A stretch of 64,000 bases of DNA from the NCBI GenBank assembly GCA_016700415.1, contig CP065018.1:310001-374000 (forward strand). Direction: 5' to 3'. The stretch is from Flavobacteriales bacterium (GTDB taxonomy: Bacteria > Bacteroidota > Bacteroidia > Flavobacteriales_F > PHOS-HE28). The translations under genes and the position numbers were made by a program. Below are positions 52,477 through 62,000 of the stretch, piece after piece (the stretch's first letter is position 1; every line of letters begins with the position of its first letter). The notes beneath the pieces are model-generated. The model searched no databases. It saw only the letters and a list, made by a program, of their open reading frames with translations, and was not told the origin of the DNA.

Positions 52477-53610
52477 TCACTTCTTCCTGCACACCAACAT
52501 GGTGTGGTATTCCCCAAGCCGGATGTCCTCCTTCACTTCGAGACCGGCCTGCTCGATCAATCGCTTGAACACGCCGGAGGGATACATCTTGCTGTTCCCA
52601 TTGGCCAGGACCGTGAAATAGAGCGAGGTCGCTTCCAGGATGAATTGGGATGCCTTGAACGTCTGCCGGTCGGTGAAGGTCTCCACGATCGCCACTTCGG
52701 TGAGATCGTCCATGGACCCGGCACAGACTTTCAAGATCTTCACGATCTCCTCTTCCGAGAAGCAATCCAGGAACTGGGACATCCAGATCAGGTCGGCTCC
52801 TTTAGGGATCTGCGGGTCTTCGGACAACCAATCAATGGGATGGGTGGAGATCCGGTCTTCGAAACCATTTTCCTTGGCATTGACGCGCGCCATTTCCAAT
52901 TGCCCGGGCAGGTCGACGATCTTCAGGCGTACCTCTGGATCAAACGAACAACATTGGATCGAGAACTTCCCCGTGTTCCCTCCGATATCGAAAATGGTCC
53001 GGGGCTTGTTCAGGAAGATCCTTCCCATGGCCTCCTCGAAAATATGATCGGAATAATGGTGGTCGAAATCAAACCAGGATTTTTGCTCCAAGGGTTTCAA
53101 CTGCGAAAGGCCTTCATAGATCGTCTTCCATTGGCCCAGTTCCTTCAAGCCCTCCGGCTTTCCGTTCTTAATGGAATTCTCCAAATGGAAAAGGCCCTTG
53201 TAGCAAACGTCATTCGCGAAATTCAGGTTCACGCTGGCCGTGGGGCTATAGTTCAGGAAGTAGCCCACTTTGGTCAGCTCATACCGAAGATCCGGATCCT
53301 TGCAGACAATATCCGAGGTTTCCGCGATCTCCAGCAGCACCTCCACCCCATAGCGGCTGAGTGAAAGTTTTTCGGCTATTTCAGCGGCCGTGGGGCCTCC
53401 TGCATGCCGTTGGTCAAAAATGTATTCAAGTATCCCCAGGTTCCGAAGTGATACCGAAGCCTGGAAGACGAAGGGCGCAAAAGCAATCCAGTGTGCCTTT
53501 TCCAGCGCCTTTACGGCAGTCATCTCCTTGGCGGTCAGTAGCATGTCACAGTTTGTTGGTTGGTCCGCTTTCGCTTGATCGGTTGCTAACGCGTTGGCAA
53601 TGATAGTCAA
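52477..53610 (-). CDS. SAM-dependent O-methyltransferase (acetylserotonin/hydroxyneurosporene type)
   Basis: 377 residues. N-terminal winged-helix dimerisation domain (about 45-125; GPTAAEIAEKLSLSRYGVEVLLE) and C-terminal Rossmann domain with motif I TIFDIGGNTGKFS near 230, then VDLPGQLEMAR and DLIWMSQFLDCFSEEE. The substrate is unknown; family members act on small aromatic or polyketide compounds. The base composition is visibly lower in GC with more AAT, AAA and ATA codons than neighbours, so it may have been acquired. The start could also be MLLTAKEM (53544). Confidence 0.8.
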   Translation of the reverse strand: MTIIANALATDQAKADQPTNCDMLLTAKEMTAVKALEKAHWIAFAPFVFQASVSLRNLGILEYIFDQRHAGGPTAAEIAEKLSLSRYGVEVLLEIAETSDIVCKDPDLRYELTKVGYFLNYSPTASVNLNFANDVCYKGLFHLENSIKNGKPEGLKELGQWKTIYEGLSQLKPLEQKSWFDFDHHYSDHIFEEAMGRIFLNKPRTIFDIGGNTGKFSIQCCSFDPEVRLKIVDLPGQLEMARVNAKENGFEDRISTHPIDWLSEDPQIPKGADLIWMSQFLDCFSEEEIVKILKVCAGSMDDLTEVAIVETFTDRQTFKASQFILEATSLYFTVLANGNSKMYPSGVFKRLIEQAGLEVKEDIRLGEYHTMLVCRKK

Positions 53611-53695
53611 GGAAGTAAGGGATGTAAGGGTTGATCTCTTCCTGATCTGATCACTTGGCTTCCCTCTTACCTGATTTTAGCACGCGGGGGATCTT

Positions 53696-54190
53696 CTACT
53701 TGCCTTGGCCAGCGGCCTTCCGCCGGGCTTTCTCGACGTCCCATGAGCCGTCCCGCAAGCTTTTGAAATAGGCATGGAGCTTCTTGTTCTGCGCATCCGT
53801 CAACTTGGCATCGGCATGCCGCCCCAGATAGAAATATTCGGGAATGGGCATCTCCTTCTTTTCCAGCTCCTCCATGCCCTCCTTCGCCTGGTGGTCCCGG
53901 TCGTAGCCCTCCACACTGGCCCATGTGGAAGCGTCGAAGTCCTCCCGCCCATCCTTGATGTGTTCGTTCAACATCCAGTTCACGGGGGTGATGGCGAAGT
54001 ACCACGGATAGCGCGGCTGCCCGCTGTGGCAATCGTAGCAGGACGTCCGGAGCATCTGCTCCACCTCGGCATCGGGTTTCGTCACGGCGATCAGGTCCGT
54101 TGCGGGATCGACGGGCTCGGCGATGCGTGATGGCCGGATGAATTGTGCGATAACGATGATCGCGATCAGGATGTACAGGATCTTTTTCAT
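53696..54190 (-). CDS. Haem-binding domain protein (CxxCH)
   Basis: 164 residues from MKKILYILIAIIVIAQ, an N-terminal membrane anchor. A single CxxCH motif in RTSCYDCHSGQPRYPWYFAITPVNW is typical of the haem-binding domain family in Bacteroidota. The C-terminal part is charged and helical. Expected to be anchored and to face the periplasm; the electron partner is unknown. TAACTTTC lies 22 bases upstream. Confidence 0.85.
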   Translation of the reverse strand: MKKILYILIAIIVIAQFIRPSRIAEPVDPATDLIAVTKPDAEVEQMLRTSCYDCHSGQPRYPWYFAITPVNWMLNEHIKDGREDFDASTWASVEGYDRDHQAKEGMEELEKKEMPIPEYFYLGRHADAKLTDAQNKKLHAYFKSLRDGSWDVEKARRKAAGQGK

Positions 54191-54211
54191 GGAATGGTTA
54201 AATTGATCCAA

Positions 54212-54219
54212 GAAAGTTA
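54212..54219 (-). promoter_or_regulatory. Promoter-like -7 element TAACTTTC
   Basis: Near-match to TAnnTTTG, 21 bases before the ATG at 54190. Confidence 0.35.
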
Positions 54220-54278
54220 AGCGCACCCGCGTGCTAGGAAACTGACGATCGTTGGCATTGCCGGAACGATGCCCCACT

Positions 54279-55883
54279 TCATTGCTTTTCGATCTTCAGG
54301 ACAATGGCCAGCGTGGTTTTTTCCGCCGGGGCCTTCGCCCCGAAAGTCCCGCCCTCGCTATAGGTGGGCGTTCCCGCATCGATCAGCTCATTCCCCACCA
54401 CGGCCGCCAGTTTGGCATCCAGGCCTTGCGCTGCGTTCGCCTTCATGGCCGCGTTGATCTTCGGATAATCCAGCGGCTGATCGGCCACCAGGATCGCCAT
54501 CACGTCGGTGCTGCCCACCTCGTCCGCCGTCAGGCTCTGATCTTTCGGGAAGATGCGCGTGCCGGTAATTCCGCAGTACGGCGAATGCTTCGGCGTGTAG
54601 GGGAAGAGCACGTAGGTGCTGCCGTCCGTATCCAGGCCGAAGAGGTAGGTGTAGCACTCGGCGTTGTTGGTCACCTCGATCTTGAAGCGGTCGCCCTTGT
54701 GGACGGGCGTGACGGTGCGGAACACGCGGCCCGCCTCATGCCGCAGCGGGATGTTCTTTCCCGTCGCGTTGCCTTTGGCGTCCACCTGCGCCAGCCCGAA
54801 GCGGATGTCGAACACCGATGGCTTCACGTCCACGCCTTCGCCCTGCGGATACACGGCATACGCCTCCTTGGCGAAGATGTCGAAGTCACTGTAGCGCACC
54901 CAGCCGATGCCGTTGTTGCCCCATTCCGGCCCCCAGCTGTTCATGATCTGGAAGGCGCCGCCGGCCTTTTCGTTCTTCACCTTGTAGTCGTCGTAGCCGA
55001 TCACGCACATGGCATGGCCGCCGAAGCCCTGCTGGCGGTAGTCATTCTGCGTGGGCGTCCACAGGTCCTGGCCTTCCATGCCCTGCATGAAGCTGCCGCC
55101 CACCATCATGCCGATCACCACCGGCGAGCCCTGCGCGAGCTGCTGTTTCATGGCCAGCATGTCCGTGCGCTGGTCGTCGCCGCCCTTGCTCAACCGCTGG
55201 AAGCCTTTGATCCGGTACTGCTGGGCCGCCAGCTTGTCGCCGCTGTCCGGCAGCTTGCGGCAGTTATCGTCGGTGTAGGCGAATTCGCTCAACGGCAGCA
55301 CGCCGGCGGCCTTCATCGTCTGCATCGCGTTCATGATGTACGCGCCTTGGCAATCGTTTCCGAGCTTGATCTGGTTGTAGAGGAAGCTGGGGCTGAAGGC
55401 CGTTCCGTTCGGGTCCTGCTTGGTGGCTTCGGCCTGGACGATGGTGCGGGCGCCGTAGGCACTGGCCCAGGCCACGCACGATCCCTGCTGGCCTTGGTTC
55501 AACCGGCGCGGAGCGAACTGTTCCAAGCTCACGCGTTCCGGCAGTGGGGCATCCACATTGTCCGCCAGTGGCTCGTACACCTCGGCCTGGTCGTACAGCT
55601 CGGGGTCGAAGTCCGCACCGCGCGAGGTGAGCAGTTGGCCGGCCTCGTTGGTGATGGTGCCGCCGCCGCTGTCGCCGGAGCAGCCGTTGCCGAAGAAGTA
55701 GTAGAGGCCGAAGAGCACCGCCGCCACCAACAGCAATTTCGGGCGCTTGATGAGGAAGCCGAGCAGCAAGGGAAGGAGGCTGCCCAACAGGCCGCCACCA
55801 CCGCCACCACGACCGCCGCCGCCGGAAGGAGGAGTGGGCCGTCCTTCGTTCCGTCCCTCGTCGGGGGTCATCCGTATGGGCAT
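54279..55883 (-). CDS. Membrane-anchored papain-like (C1) cysteine peptidase
   Basis: 534 residues. The N-terminus is Gly-rich (about 18-32), followed by a hydrophobic region (about 32-64). The C1 peptidase domain spans about 115-345: oxyanion Gln and catalytic Cys in NQGQQGSCVAWASAYGA, catalytic His in GGHAMCVIGYDD, and Asn in MNSWGPEWG, so all catalytic residues are present. A C-terminal domain of about 170 residues (RVFRTVTPVHKGDRFKIEV ... STYVLFPYTPK) resembles DUF4384-type domains. Divergent from bshC. A TATTTTTC word lies at 55905-55912. Confidence 0.85.
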   Translation of the reverse strand: MPIRMTPDEGRNEGRPTPPSGGGGRGGGGGGLLGSLLPLLLGFLIKRPKLLLVAAVLFGLYYFFGNGCSGDSGGGTITNEAGQLLTSRGADFDPELYDQAEVYEPLADNVDAPLPERVSLEQFAPRRLNQGQQGSCVAWASAYGARTIVQAEATKQDPNGTAFSPSFLYNQIKLGNDCQGAYIMNAMQTMKAAGVLPLSEFAYTDDNCRKLPDSGDKLAAQQYRIKGFQRLSKGGDDQRTDMLAMKQQLAQGSPVVIGMMVGGSFMQGMEGQDLWTPTQNDYRQQGFGGHAMCVIGYDDYKVKNEKAGGAFQIMNSWGPEWGNNGIGWVRYSDFDIFAKEAYAVYPQGEGVDVKPSVFDIRFGLAQVDAKGNATGKNIPLRHEAGRVFRTVTPVHKGDRFKIEVTNNAECYTYLFGLDTDGSTYVLFPYTPKHSPYCGITGTRIFPKDQSLTADEVGSTDVMAILVADQPLDYPKINAAMKANAAQGLDAKLAAVVGNELIDAGTPTYSEGGTFGAKAPAEKTTLAIVLKIEKQ

Positions 55884-55959
55884 GTGCGGTGCTGTTGGTG
55901 CGGTGAAAAATACGCCTGCGCGGCTTTCCCTTCGGATTTTCCGCCCCGCGCCGGCCCGT

Positions 55960-55967
55960 TACCTTCG
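55960..55967 (+). promoter_or_regulatory. Promoter-like -7 element TACCTTCG for bshC
   Basis: Six bases before the ATG at 55974. It picks this start over the very long upstream in-frame extension, which is only antisense of the peptidase gene. Confidence 0.55.
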
Positions 55968-55973
55968 CGGCCC

Positions 55974-57554
55974 ATGCAGCGCACCGCCATTTCCTATCGC
56001 GACACGGGCCGGTTCTCGCCCTTGGCGCTGGACTACCTGGATGCCGTACCGGGGCTGCGCGAGTTCTATCGCTGGAGCGCGGACGAGGACGGGCTACATG
56101 CCGCCGCGCAGGCCCGCGCCTTCGATGCGGTAACACGGCGGACGCTCTGCGACGCGCTCGATCGGCAATACGCGCAAATGGAGATGCGGCCGCAAGTACG
56201 CGCCAACCTGGCCCTGTTGCGCAAACCGGACACGCTTACCGTCACCACCGGCCACCAGCTCTGCCTCTTCACCGGGCCGCTGTATCTGCCGTTCAAGATC
56301 CTCAACGTGGTGCGCTTGGCACAACAGCTCAGCACCGCCCAGCGCGCCGTGGTCCCCGTGTTCTGGATGGCCACCGAGGACCATGACCGGCCGGAGATCG
56401 ACCACACCTTCATCCACGGAAGGAAGGTGGTCTGGCCCGGGACCACCGCCGGCGCCGTAGGCCGCTTGAAGCTCGATGGCATCAGCGCCGTGCTGGACGA
56501 GGTGGACGCACGGCTGGGCCCCGGCAGCCATGCCGATGAGCTGCGCGCCCTGTTGCGCCGATGCTACCGCCCGGAACATGATCTGGCGCAGGCCACGCGC
56601 CTATTCACGGACGCGCTCTTCGGCCACTACGGCATCCTCATCCTCGATGGCGACGACCCGGGGCTCAAGCGCGTGTTCGCGCCCCTGATGCGCGAGGAAC
56701 TGCTGAACCAGGTGGCCCTGCGCAGCGTTCGCTATGCCGATGAAAAGCTGTCCGTGCATTGGCGCACGCAGGCCCATGCGCGGGACATGAACCTCTTCCA
56801 CCTGCGCCCCGGCCATCGCAGCCGCATCGAATTGCAAGGGGACCGCTACCACGTGCTGGACGGCGGGCCTTCCTTCAACCTGGATGAACTGCTCGCGGAA
56901 CTGGAGCAGCATCCTGAAAATTTCTCACCGAACGTGCTGCTGCGCCCGGTGTACCAAGAGGCCGTGCTGCCGAACATCGCCTACGTCGGTGGTGGGGGAG
57001 AGCTGGCCTATTGGTTCCAGCTGAAGTGGCTGTTCCAAGCGTTGCAAGTGCCCATGCCCGTGCTGCTGCTGCGCACCTCGGCCGCGTTCCTCCGGGACAA
57101 GGACCTGGGCCGCCTGAAGGCGCTCGGCCTCACCGTGGCCGACCTCTTCGGTCCGCTGGAGGAATTGCGCGCACAATTGGCCACCGAACAGGCCTCCTTC
57201 CCCACGGCCATCACGGCGGAAAAGGAAGAGGCCGAACGCTTCTATGCCGCGTTGGCGGCCCGTGTCCGTGCCGCCGACCCCACGCTGGAAGGAGCCGCAC
57301 ATGCCATTGCCGTGCGGGCCATGCACGGCTTGGACGCCATGGGCAATAAGCTGGTGCGGGCCGCCAAGCGGGAACAGGAAGCACCGCTGGAGCAGCTTGC
57401 CCGGATGCATGAGCACCTCTTCCCCGGTGGTGGTCTGCAGGAGCGGCGCGAGAACTTCATGCCGTGGTACGTGCGCGAAGGCCCGGCCTTCTTTGATCGC
57501 CTGTTGGCGGAACTGGACCCGCTGGACGCGCGGTTCAAGGTGCTGCCCGGATAA
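55974..57554 (+). CDS. bshC: Bacillithiol biosynthesis cysteine-adding enzyme BshC
   Basis: 526 residues. Putative last step of bacillithiol synthesis, joining Cys to glucosaminyl-malate. Family blocks: VTTGHQLCLFTGPLYLPFKI, VFWMATEDHDRPEIDHTFI, SVRYADEKLSV-like and RPVYQEAVLPNIAYVGGGGELAYWFQLK. The end MPWYVREGPAFFDRLLAELDPL is typical. Its presence indicates that the organism uses bacillithiol; bshA and bshB are not in the window. Confidence 0.95.
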   Translation: MQRTAISYRDTGRFSPLALDYLDAVPGLREFYRWSADEDGLHAAAQARAFDAVTRRTLCDALDRQYAQMEMRPQVRANLALLRKPDTLTVTTGHQLCLFTGPLYLPFKILNVVRLAQQLSTAQRAVVPVFWMATEDHDRPEIDHTFIHGRKVVWPGTTAGAVGRLKLDGISAVLDEVDARLGPGSHADELRALLRRCYRPEHDLAQATRLFTDALFGHYGILILDGDDPGLKRVFAPLMREELLNQVALRSVRYADEKLSVHWRTQAHARDMNLFHLRPGHRSRIELQGDRYHVLDGGPSFNLDELLAELEQHPENFSPNVLLRPVYQEAVLPNIAYVGGGGELAYWFQLKWLFQALQVPMPVLLLRTSAAFLRDKDLGRLKALGLTVADLFGPLEELRAQLATEQASFPTAITAEKEEAERFYAALAARVRAADPTLEGAAHAIAVRAMHGLDAMGNKLVRAAKREQEAPLEQLARMHEHLFPGGGLQERRENFMPWYVREGPAFFDRLLAELDPLDARFKVLPG

Positions 57555-57570
57555 GGACGCACCTGCCGGC

Positions 57571-57966
57571 CTACTTGAACACCTCCTCCAACCGTGCGAT
57601 CATGCGCTCTTCGGCCTTGCTCTTGCCGGCGAAGGCTTGGGCGATGGCCTTGGCCGTGCGGACGACCATGTTGCGGGTGCTCTCATCGAACTCCGCAGGG
57701 TGCCCGGCATGCACGGCCTTGAACCGTTCGAAGGCGACATCCGGCGTCATGTGTGCATCGTTCGCATGGTCGAAGCCGATCTCGATGTAATAGGCCAGAT
57801 CGCTCCCGGCACTGTCCCTTTCGGGTTCCAACGGCATCCACTGGTCCTTCACCAGCTTCTTCAGCTTTTGGATCTCGGTCGGTACCACGTGGCCATCGCT
57901 TGCGGCAATGCTGTAAAAGAGGTGGCCGAGGCCTGCGTACACATCTTGTTTCCCGTCCTTCATCAC
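57571..57966 (-). CDS. TerB-like helical protein
   Basis: 131 residues. The N-terminal GLGHLFYSIAASDGHVVPTEIQKLKKLV has the acidic metal-binding pattern of TerB/tellurite-resistance-like domains (AxADGxVxxxE). All-helical and soluble. No other tellurite genes are near, so it is a stand-alone member of unknown role. Convergent with bshC, 16 bases apart. MKDG at 57963 is an alternative start. Confidence 0.75.
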   Translation of the reverse strand: MMKDGKQDVYAGLGHLFYSIAASDGHVVPTEIQKLKKLVKDQWMPLEPERDSAGSDLAYYIEIGFDHANDAHMTPDVAFERFKAVHAGHPAEFDESTRNMVVRTAKAIAQAFAGKSKAEERMIARLEEVFK

Positions 57967-58110
57967 GTGTAGGTTGTTGTCGCCATGGCCGGATATCGGC
58001 GCCGGGGGCGGTGTTCCGCAAAGATGGCCATTCGAGCTGCGGTGGAAAGTGACGATCGTCGCTTTCAGTCCGCGCGATCATGCCCAACTTTACATCTGAC
58101 CAATTGCACC

Positions 58111-58914
58111 ATGAAGCACATACTGCTCCCCACGGATTTCAGCGGGACCTCCGTCAAGGCGGCCTATTTCGCCATGGACCTGTACGGCGCGGAGGACGCC
58201 CGTTACACCCTGCTGAACACTTATCTGAAGCCGGCCTACGGCAACGTGCTCCTGCCCCCGATGCCGGACACGGAGCGCGCCTCGCGGAACGGACTGCGGC
58301 GGGTGGAGCGGCGCTGCCGGAAACATGAGGGCAAGGTGTACATCGGTCAGGTCGCCACCTTCCATGAATTGACCCGGGCCGTCCAGGAGGTCCACCGGAA
58401 GAAGCCCGTGGACGTGGTGGTGATGGGCACCCAGGGCGAAGGGAACTATGGCCGGGTGGGGCACAACACCTCGGCGGTGGTGACCGGGGGCGTGCCCGCA
58501 GTGATCACCGTTCCGGCAGAATGGAGATCAGCGCCGATCAAGCGCATCCTCTTTGCCGATGACGGCCAGGGGATCACAAACGCCGGCATGGCGCCGCTGC
58601 TGGGGATCGCCGAGCGCACGGGCGCACACGTCACGGTGCTGTACGTCGGAAATCCCGCGGAGGACCCGAGGACCAAGGAGCACCTGCGGAAACTATCGAC
58701 CAGCTTTGGCGACATCCCCCATTCCTTCGTCACCGTGGACAGCGACGGGGTAACCGGGGCGATGGACCGCATGGTGGTGGAACGGCAGATCCACTTGGTG
58801 GCCGTGGTACACCGCGAACGCAGTTTCTGGAAGCGCATCTTTTTGGCCAGCACCTCCAAGCGCATGGCCCTGCACACTACCGTGCCGCTGCTGGTGCTGC
58901 GGGAAGGTCATTGA
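58111..58914 (+). CDS. Universal stress protein, tandem UspA domains
   Basis: 267 residues from MKHILLPTDFSGTSVKAA. Two Usp halves: the first ends in VVMGTQGEGNYGRVGHNTSAVV, close to the ATP-binding G-x2-G-x9-G-S/T pattern; the second starts IKRILFADDGQGI and ends with VPLLVLREGH but lacks the glycine motif (AVVHRERSFWKRIF), so only the first half may bind nucleotide. The in-frame upstream extension is not Usp-like. Confidence 0.9.
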   Translation: MKHILLPTDFSGTSVKAAYFAMDLYGAEDARYTLLNTYLKPAYGNVLLPPMPDTERASRNGLRRVERRCRKHEGKVYIGQVATFHELTRAVQEVHRKKPVDVVVMGTQGEGNYGRVGHNTSAVVTGGVPAVITVPAEWRSAPIKRILFADDGQGITNAGMAPLLGIAERTGAHVTVLYVGNPAEDPRTKEHLRKLSTSFGDIPHSFVTVDSDGVTGAMDRMVVERQIHLVAVVHRERSFWKRIFLASTSKRMALHTTVPLLVLREGH

Positions 58915-58920
58915 AAATAG

Positions 58921-58982
58921 GAAAGTGGAAAGCTGAAAGTGGAAAACGAGCAGTCGTTTTCAGCCTTCAGCTTTCCACTTTC
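58921..58982. terminator. Long inverted repeat between convergent genes
   Basis: Arms of 29 bases (58921-58949 and 58954-58982) pair at 26 positions around a 4-base loop. Both arms are made of gaaagtgg/aaagctg words. It lies between the convergent universal stress and T9SS cargo genes and could stop transcription from either side. Confidence 0.6.
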
Positions 58983-59016
58983 AACTTTCCCGGTCAGCTT
59001 TCACATTTCAGCATTC

Positions 59017-62000
59017 CTAAAAAGCTACCCGCGTGCTCTCCGTCCGCGCACCATCGGTCATGCGCAGCAGGTACACCCCGTGCGCCATGGCGTCCAGCGG
59101 CACCTTCACCAGGCCCTTGGCCGTGATGCCCGTGCTGCCCACCACGCGGCCTGCGATGTCCATTACCTCCAGCGTGCTGCCGGGGGCGAAGTCGTGCATC
59201 AGGAAGAGGCCATCGTCGCCGTAGAGCACTTGCAGGGGCTGGCCGCGGCCGCCGCTGAAATACACCGGCACCGCATCGCTCACCTCGGTGGTGCCGTCGA
59301 GGTCCGTTTGGCGCAGGCGGTAGTAGCTGAGGCCGTCCAGCGGCGAGGGGTCCACATCGGCATAGTCGATCACGCTCTGGCTGTTGCCCGCGCCCGGCAC
59401 CTGCAGCAGGGCGGTGAAGGCTACCGCGTCCGCGCTCCGTTCCACCGTGAAGTGGTCATTGTTCTGCTCGCTTGCCGTCCGCCATTCCAGGTCCACCTGA
59501 CCGCCATTGGGCTGCGCGGTGAAGGAAAGCAGCTCAATGGGCAGCGGGTTCGCATTGGTGAGCGAGCCCAGCGTCCAGTAATTCGCCGATTGGAGGAAGG
59601 AGCTCTGTTGGGAACCCGATATGATCCCGCCGGCAGCGGTGGTCCCATTCGTGCCACCGTTGCCACGGGCCGTCCATAATACACCGGTCCAATAGGCCAC
59701 TTGCAGGGTCGGCAAGAAGGTCACGCTACAGCTCACGGGGTCCACCCAGCTAAGGGAGACGAAAGCATTCGGTACGCCGCTGCTGCGGTCGATCCGCCAG
59801 TACTCGCAGGCGCTCACATGGTGCAAGGTGGCATCATGGTCCAGACCGGTGGGCCCGAGCGTGGTGGTGGGGGAGGCGTTGAAATACTCGGCGGTGAAGG
59901 CGACGGCGGCGCCGCCGGAGATGGTGGAGAGGGCAGCGGGCCTGTACAGGTTGTTCTTGCCGATGGGGAAGACAATGTTCGTGTCGCCGATCTTCTGCAT
60001 CGGGCCGTCCACGTGGCTGGCGTTGCTCATGTTCGCCGGGATCCCCGTGGCGCTCAACGTCAGCAGTGTGGCCGTGCTGGAGAGTATCCGGCCCTGGGTG
60101 AAGTTCAAGACCTTGTTCACCGTTAAGTAATTGGTCAGCAGCAGGTCCCCGCCGGACTTGTTCATGGTCAAGTTATAGAAAGCCTCATTCCATACCGCGG
60201 AGGTGATCGTCTGGTCGGTGCTGCCGTTGAAGACCACGGTGCTCAAGGTCTCCTCGAAATGGTCCGCGTCCTCCGCATTGTTGAAGTCGCCGCCCAATTC
60301 CAAGGTGCCCCCGCCCAAGCCATACAGGTCCAACATGCCGCCCGGGTTGATGTTCATGTCCCCGGAAACCTGCAGAAGGCTGCCGACCCGGTCCGCCCTT
60401 AGGCTGGCTTGTGTCGCACCGAGGGTATATCCCGACAAGTTCACCGTGGCGGCTTTCAAGGTGGCATTGTCAAGTACCGAGGTCACGATGCCCCCGGCAC
60501 CGGAGGGAAAGTTCAGCGTTAGCGCGCCCCCGATATTCAGGGTGCTGTTGACATCCACGATCAAGGACTTCGGTGTTCCGGGAGGGAACGTCTGCAGCAG
60601 CGATCCGCATACGGCGGTGCCGCCCGGTTGTAGCCCTGTGCCCAAGCCTACGACGCAATTCTGGGCCGCTTGATTCCCGATCAACACGTTGGTGGCCGCG
60701 GTGGGCAGTCGCGCATCATCCCAGTTCTTGCACTCGAACCAATCCGTATTGATCGCCCCGCGCCACACCCCGTTCGTCATGGTGCCTACAGTGATGTTCA
60801 TGATGGGCGCCGTGAGCCAGTTGTAGCCGTTGGTGTCGTATTGCCCGCAGTCCGGGTAGGAGCCCCAATTGGCCTGGTTGTCGATACGGATGATCCAGTC
60901 CCGCTGCGTGGCGAAGGTGTTGGGACCCGTGTATTTGTTGAAGTCAGAGGCCAGTGTGGGCGCCATGCTGAAACATTCCACGCCGGGAGGCCGGTCGCTG
61001 CGCTGGGTGGATCCGCAGCTTGCGCTCCACGAGTTTGGCGGGGCGACGGTGCTGAAAGCGTAGAGCACGGTGCCGTCATAGGTGGCATCATGGCTACCGC
61101 TATTGGTACCCGGGAACCATGTATCGCCTTGCATGAAAAAGAGCTGGTCGCCGCCCACATTGAGGTTGAGCGCGGTGCCCAGAATGCCGATCGAGGCGCA
61201 GGTCCAGTTGGCGTCCGGAGCTACGGAATAGACATTGTTGATACCCGGCGAGCTTCCGTTGACGCGGAAGGTGATCACCTGCCCCGCAGGGATCGCGGGC
61301 CCGGTCCGATACATCTCCACGGTGCCCTCGCCGGTACCCCACTTGCCCGGGGTGCAGCGCGAATAGCCATTGTCCGTCAGGATGATCTTCGTGTGATAGG
61401 TGATCTCCTTGAAGCAGAAGAAGCTGATCTCGTCGTCACCCGCGACGCCACTGCAACCGTTCGTGTTCGCGTTCACGCCCACAATGGCCAGATCGCCGGG
61501 GGATAAGACCGTGGGGGGCGAATCGATATCGCCGATGTACAAGGTGGCGTTGTCGTTGGAACCGATGGCGAAACCCAAAGGCACAGAGGAAACGGTGAAC
61601 TTGACCCACTCCGTGGATTCCGGTAAACCGTCCAATAGTGGGGTGGCGGTAAATGTTACGGAGGCGGCATTGAGCGGAACGTTGCGTACGAACGTAGCCG
61701 CCGGTGCAGGAGGATTGGTGATATAATCATTTCCTAATCCATAGGTCGCCCCGGGTCCGTTCGCAACCGTAAAGGTCGCGGTGAAGGAAGCATGGATGGG
61801 AGGGACAATGTTCAGGGTGAAGGTCTGCGCGGGCGCACCTTCCAGCGCGGTGACGCTCAACGTGCTGAACTCGATCGTCGGCGTGTTGTCGTTGTCCGTG
61901 ATGGTGAACTGATGGGTGAGGTTGGCACCGAGCGTAGTGCCGCCGGTGGCATTGGTGAGGGTGAAGTCGATCGTTTCGTCGCCTTCGGTCAGTCCGTCAT

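Noticed and set aside
54252..55973. A 574-codon extension of the bshC frame upstream
   Set aside because: It is antisense to the papain-like peptidase. A promoter-like element lies 6 bases before the BshC start at 55974, and BshC is complete from there.
57985..58110. Upstream extension of the universal stress protein
   Set aside because: The added 42 residues are Arg-rich and not Usp-like; the conserved MKHILLPTDFS start is normal for the family.
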